Shown: piece after piece, positions 61,101-64,000 of the stretch
Layout: each line of letters opens with the position of its first letter
How positions within the stretch are numbered: the stretch's first letter is position 1
Assembly (NCBI GenBank): GCA_037445225.1
Contig: JBBIKW010000018.1
Location: 10,150-74,149 of the forward strand
Direction of reading: 5' to 3'
Source: M3007 sp037445225
GTDB lineage: Bacteria > Bacteroidota > Bacteroidia > Chitinophagales > Saprospiraceae
DNA length: 64,000 nt
Made by a program: the position numbers and the translations under genes
Notes under the pieces: model-generated
Told to the model about the DNA's origin: nothing
Seen by the model: only the letters and a program-made list of their open reading frames with translations
Database searches by the model: none

Positions 61101-62905
61101 TATGGAGTACGGGCGACACTACGGCCTCGATAGCCGGTCTGCCCCCAGGCGCCTACACCGTCTCAGTGGTCGATGGCGCCAACTGTCCAGAGGTGCTCTC
61201 CGTTGCCGTTACGGAGCCGACCGCACTCCTTGCTAATGCCTCCGCCGTCAACATGACGGGGCCGGCTACGAATGATGGTTCCGCTAGTGCAGATCCTATC
61301 GGCGGGACACCGCCCTATGCATATGCTTGGAGCACAGGCGATACCACGCAGAATATCAGCGGCTTAACCGCCGGCCTGTATACCGTAGTGGTGACGGACG
61401 CCAACGGCTGTACTGTCGAGCAAACCGTTGAAGTCTTGCCCGGCAACTGCGGCGTCACGACGAGCATCGTAGCCAACCCAGCGCTCTGCAACGGCGAAGC
61501 CAGCGGCAGTGCCACCGTCTTGGTCACAGGTGGTAATCCTCCCTTCACCTATCGGTGGAGCTCAGGTGGGACTGGACAGACCGAGACGAACTTAGGTGCG
61601 GGCACCTACACCGTCTCTATCGCAGATGTCAACGGCTGCGAGGTGACCGACGAAGCCACCATCTCAGAGCCGCCTGCCCTTACCATTGAACTGCTCTCTA
61701 CGACCAACACCGAGTGCTTAGGTCGGCCCGAAGGAAGTGCTACCGTGGCTGCCAACGGAGGGACGGGGACTATCACCTACCAATGGAGCAACGGCCTGAC
61801 GGGCCCAGAAGCCGTTGGCCTTGCACCCGGTACCTATACTGTAACCGCTACCGACGCCAACGGCTGCACGATCACTGCGCAGGCGACCATCGAAGTCACC
61901 GACAGCGAGCCTCCCACTATCGAAGGAGATTCCATAGAGGTCTTCCTCGGCCCTTCAGGCAGCATTACGCTCAATCAGCAAAATTTGCCCGACCTCTCCG
62001 TTTCTGACAACTGCAAAATCGAGGAGCTCACCTTCACCCCGAAAGCCTTTACCTGCAGCGATGTAGGCCCGCAAGCACTGGTTATCACCGCCGTCGATGA
62101 AGTGGGCAATACCACTACTGACACCATCACCGTGTTCGTTCGCGACACCCTGCCGCCCACACTGACCTGTCCTAACAGCATTGTGCGCTGCTTCGGCGAC
62201 AACACGGTGCAGTATCCTGCTCCAGTGGCCGTAGACAATTGCTTGGGCATTGGCGGCATGTTCGACTTAGTCGAAGGGTTGCCCAGCGGATCCGCCTTCC
62301 CAGTCGGCACTACTCCGGTCACGTACACTTATACCGATGCGGGAGGCAATGTGGGTAGCTGCGCCTTCGAAGTAACGGTGCTTACTCCGCTTGTGATCAC
62401 ACTCGACACCATCTTGCCGGACAAAGGCGACCTGGGTATCGGCGCCGTGCGCATCGAGGTCAGCGGTAGTCTGTCGCCGTACACGTTCCAATGGTTCCGG
62501 AATGGGGAGCCCTTCCCCAATGCGGCGCAAAACTTGGACAGCGTCCGCAGCGGCGCATACACGGTGATCGTCACAGACGACTTAGGGTGTACCGCCACTG
62601 CCGGACCTTTTGTTGTCGATAGCTTGAGCAGCGTGCAGGGAGAACCAGCCTGGGCAAACAGCCTGCTTATCGTTCCCAACCCCACGCCGGGTAGGCTTTC
62701 CGTTATCTTCCCAGAGCCGCTGAATATCGACGTGCAAATGGCCCTTTTCGATGTGATGGGGCGGCTGGTCTTTCAACAGACGGTAGAGGCGCCACATCGC
62801 TTCTCCGTAGACCTCTCCGACCTGCCCGACGGCTTGTATACCATACTGCTTCGGGCGCACCATGGGGCGATAGTGCGAAAAATCGTCGTCAGCAAGCGCT
62901 TCTGA
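58172..62905 (+). CDS. surface protein with six SprB repeats, HYR-like domains and T9SS type A sorting domain
   Basis: The 1577-residue protein has a signal peptide (ending QLGAQ) and an N-terminal domain (about 25-190) similar to that of the divergent giant. It continues with GCDSxV modules, Ig-like domains (TAAGTYTIVVRDGNTGC), and six SprB-type repeats (each CFGQ/CKGA ... GTYTVTVTDANGC). Then come two HYR-like domains (PPTLTCPNSIV ... VTYTYTDAGGNVGSC) and a type A sorting domain (LLIVPNPTPGRLSVIF ... VRKIVVSKRF). SprB repeats are known from the Flavobacterium gliding adhesin. The ATG at 58172 opens the signal peptide. A terminator with seven Ts follows. Confidence 0.9.
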   Translation: MRFLLLVFCVLGYAQLGAQQPPAAPLPCPTPFPGGALYCESACVLCNFDSIVDQANIPLPPPPLPSQPPPAFTFCALGSPPMVLERPRWYAFIAGSESIGFWIRNLGCSSGTDIEAAIAVGCEFPNVALTCGPVDPLNPLVVATGLTIGRIYYLVVDGVNDANCRFEIRLAFGSTNLQLGAVDSIQGLRQVCPNAVTTYSLPPVAGAISYTWITPPNTKINGTNFNVLTLPANPNVPSTIQVEFGSQGGSICVTANTACDTPITTCIPVTNQPLPITQLPDLTVCFEELPFFWEEEPFTAISAPGTYTLTSTPYTSYLGCDSLVRQRIIALPRKLRVLPLTRLCNDECLEVNGFPYCESGNYQEILTGENGCDSTVVFSILKVRARAGVEPPDTVNCRRPIVTLRADSLTTTGNSVFYKWLDNLGNTISTTKTANVSSAGPFYFIVNNVSGGIICSDTAEVVVPVNLVIPNANGGPDRVITCEEPVIQLQGVGPIGPQYSYLWIALQGGNIVSGSTTLNPVVNAAGRYRLRVTNEINGCTQTDDVIVTAATTPPTAVATGGIISCAIPSTNLSVTTNADAPTFEWSGPAGFSSTQQNPTVNAAGTYTIVVRDGNTGCTNSAIALVEADTAKPGATASGGELNCIFEQVTLNSSSPTSNPTFAWSGPNSFSANIPNPVVSQPGNYIVTVTGPNGCTSTAVALVTIDTVPPEVGVSVSGNLNCKNASVNLIASSNVPVSLRTHLWRRPDGVEFNTGTTATFEVNEPGTYTLVITDERNSCTASATVAVIQFAPVSASVEDVEPILCFGQQTGAVAVTPTGGNGSYTFLWNTGANTPVITGLPAGTYTVTVTDGEGCSATVSATIAQPPLLTVVVSSTPQMANGSADGTATATPAGGTPGYTYLWNTGDTTATIENLLPGTYTVTVTDANGCTAEGIANVNAYDCTIDINIAVQNVRCKGANDGAAEVLILQGVSPFTYLWSTGDTTASIAGLPPGAYTVSVVDGANCPEVLSVAVTEPTALLANASAVNMTGPATNDGSASADPIGGTPPYAYAWSTGDTTQNISGLTAGLYTVVVTDANGCTVEQTVEVLPGNCGVTTSIVANPALCNGEASGSATVLVTGGNPPFTYRWSSGGTGQTETNLGAGTYTVSIADVNGCEVTDEATISEPPALTIELLSTTNTECLGRPEGSATVAANGGTGTITYQWSNGLTGPEAVGLAPGTYTVTATDANGCTITAQATIEVTDSEPPTIEGDSIEVFLGPSGSITLNQQNLPDLSVSDNCKIEELTFTPKAFTCSDVGPQALVITAVDEVGNTTTDTITVFVRDTLPPTLTCPNSIVRCFGDNTVQYPAPVAVDNCLGIGGMFDLVEGLPSGSAFPVGTTPVTYTYTDAGGNVGSCAFEVTVLTPLVITLDTILPDKGDLGIGAVRIEVSGSLSPYTFQWFRNGEPFPNAAQNLDSVRSGAYTVIVTDDLGCTATAGPFVVDSLSSVQGEPAWANSLLIVPNPTPGRLSVIFPEPLNIDVQMALFDVMGRLVFQQTVEAPHRFSVDLSDLPDGLYTILLRAHHGAIVRKIVVSKRF

Positions 62906-62930
62906 CCCAACCGATATTTTTGGACGGTGT

Positions 62931-62972
62931 GCGCCGCTTCCCTCTTTGGTATGAGGAAAGCGGCGTTTTTTT
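62931..62972 (+). terminator. rho-independent terminator of the 1577-residue surface protein gene
   Basis: CGCCGCTTCCCTC pairs with GAGGAAAGCGGCG (one mismatch) around an eight-base loop and is followed by TTTTTTT (62966-62972). It lies 25 bases after the stop. folA starts 20 bases after it. Confidence 0.88.
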
Positions 62973-62991
62973 GCACGGAACACTTTTCGAC

Positions 62992-63501
62992 ATGCTCGTC
63001 TCCGCTATTGCCGCAGTCGCCCGAAACGGCGTCATCGGCCGAAACAACGGAATTCCCTGGCACTTGCCCGCCGACCTGGCTTACTTCAAACGCACCACGA
63101 TGGGCCATTGCGTTATCATGGGGCGAACGAGCTTCGAGAGCATCGGGCGCCCATTGCCCAAGCGCACCAACATCGTCGTCACGCGCAGTCCATTTTGGGC
63201 AGCCGAAGGCGTGCTCGTCGCCCATTCTGTAGCGGAAGCACTGCGCCTCGCCCTCAATACGGGCGATACAGAAGCCTTTATCATTGGTGGCGGGGAACTT
63301 TACCGACAGAGCCTTCACCTGTGGGACCGACTCTATTTGACAGAAGTCGACGTCGAGCTAGAAGGCGATGTCTTCTTCCCTTCCCTCGATTTTACCGAAT
63401 GGCGCGAAATCCGGCGAGAGGAGCAAGAAGCCGACGACAGAAACCCTTATCGATGTGTGTTTCGCGTATTGGAGCGCATCGGCCGTAAGGATAAGGCGTA
63501 A
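62992..63501 (+). CDS. folA: dihydrofolate reductase
   Basis: FolA reduces dihydrofolate to tetrahydrofolate with NADPH. The 169-residue protein has the full fold in order: SAIAAVARNGVIGRNNGIPWHLPADLAYFK (catalytic D28), then HCVIMGRTSFESIGRPLPKRTNIVVTR and IIGGGELYRQSL. The family length is right from the ATG at 62992; in-frame sequence upstream belongs to the preceding terminator. The adjacent thymidylate synthase gene often found with folA is not in the window. Confidence 0.96.
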   Translation: MLVSAIAAVARNGVIGRNNGIPWHLPADLAYFKRTTMGHCVIMGRTSFESIGRPLPKRTNIVVTRSPFWAAEGVLVAHSVAEALRLALNTGDTEAFIIGGGELYRQSLHLWDRLYLTEVDVELEGDVFFPSLDFTEWREIRREEQEADDRNPYRCVFRVLERIGRKDKA

Positions 63502-63514
63502 TCGACTGGTCTCC

Positions 63515-63560
63515 AACAAAAAGGGCGATGGGCACCTTCCTTGTATCGAGCCCATCGCCC
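63515..63560 (-). terminator. rho-independent terminator for the minus-strand gene at the right edge
   Basis: GGGCGATGGGC (63523-63533) and its exact complement (63550-63560) flank a 16-base loop. On the minus strand TTTTTGTTG follows. It lies 18 bases after the stop at 63579 and 13 bases beyond the folA stop, so it may serve both genes. Confidence 0.85.
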
Positions 63561-63578
63561 CAATACGTCTGAGCTAAT

Positions 63579-64000
63579 CTACTCTACCAAGATGACTCGC
63601 TGTACGGCCGATCCCTTAGCGCTGCGGACGACAACCCAGTAGATGCCCGGTCGGGCATTGCTCTCTACAAGGCTGAGCGAAAGGATGTGTTCCTTGTCGA
63701 TGACCACTTCTGGATAAGTCCAAACCAGTTGCCCGATCTCACTGAATACAAATACCGATGTGGCTTCTCCTGAGAAGGCGCTCAGGTCTATCCAAATGCG
63801 GCCGTTCGTCGGATTTGGGTAAAGCCGAACGCCGCTTTCATAGCCCACGTTCATTGAGGAAGGGTCGGTATGTCGCTCTTGAGCCGGCGGCGCTGCGGGT
63901 GTGGCCTGCACGGTGATGACCTGGGCGGCGGTGGCGGAGTTTCCGCACAGGTCGTCGGCCCTCCAGATGCGGGTGACGGTGTAGTCGGCGCTGCAGCCGC
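63579..64000 (-). CDS. C-terminal part of a T9SS type A secreted protein (5' end beyond window)
   Basis: The frame stays open to the right edge. Its upstream residues (GCSADYTVTRIWRADDLCGN, then SATAAQVITVQ) match the end of an HYR-like Ig domain. After a Pro/Ala linker the final 80 residues form a type A sorting domain (RLYPNPTNGRIWIDL ... VQRVILVE). A GTG at 63911 is internal and not a start. The size and N-terminal content cannot be determined. It converges on folA. Confidence 0.85.
   Translation of the reverse strand, partial: GCSADYTVTRIWRADDLCGNSATAAQVITVQATPAAPPAQERHTDPSSMNVGYESGVRLYPNPTNGRIWIDLSAFSGEATSVFVFSEIGQLVWTYPEVVIDKEHILSLSLVESNARPGIYWVVVRSAKGSAVQRVILVE

Overview
The window is chromosomal DNA from a GC-rich (by inspection) member of the Bacteroidota, probably an uncultured or environmental lineage near Saprospiria/Chitinophagia. 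Four things point there. Seven predicted secreted proteins end in type IX secretion (T9SS) sorting domains. There is a PorP/SprF gene next to a TPR-PD40-OmpA gene. PKD, SprB and TSP3-OmpA proteins are abundant. The -7 promoter box TAnnTTTG recurs, mostly as TACCTTTG, and Shine-Dalgarno sequences are nearly absent. The genus cannot be told from the sequence alone. No tRNA, rRNA, CRISPR array, prophage or insertion sequence was recognised.

Layout. 1-4.4 kb: 5' end of a trmN6-like methyltransferase, a small lipoprotein, a tolC-msrB operon, a non-coding stretch with four copies of a 25-nt repeat in mirror arrangement, a 50-residue gene with its own promoter and terminator, and a TerC-family membrane protein. 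4.6-17.7 kb: a secreted subtilase, an outer-membrane protein gene followed by recF, a 1923-residue M12B-like metalloprotease with 18 alternating PKD domains (including a 477-bp tandem duplication), and a PagL-like lipid A deacylase. 17.8-31.8 kb: a SWIM/SNF2 helicase, the porP/sprF plus PD40-OmpA pair, a small conserved protein, rpiB-M28 peptidase, a second subtilase, a BatA-like VWA protein and an HtrA protease. 32-44.2 kb: hsp20, the ffh - deoxynucleoside kinase - acyl-CoA carboxylase beta operon, two TSP3-OmpA proteins around a DUF7009-like gene, a small membrane protein, and a miaB - sigma-54 activator - thioredoxin-like cluster.

44.3-64 kb is dominated by very large surface proteins. Two T9SS type-B proteins (2209 and 1722 aa) share one C-terminal cassette. 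A 1577-aa type-A protein is divergent from the second of these and shares its N-terminal domain. The 5'-truncated end of another T9SS protein lies at the right edge. Between the giants are a YggS-family PLP protein and a compact protein that appears to join an effector-associated domain (EAD11-like) to a TIR domain with a candidate catalytic glutamate. This TIR protein is the best candidate for a conflict/immune function. folA lies near the right end.

Functionally, most of the window serves the envelope and surface: T9SS parts and cargo, OmpA anchors, efflux, LPS modification and periplasmic proteolysis. Housekeeping genes (recF, ffh, miaB, rpiB, folA, yggS) are interspersed as singletons or short operons. 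Many leaders are short, and several convergent genes nearly touch or share stop-codon bases.
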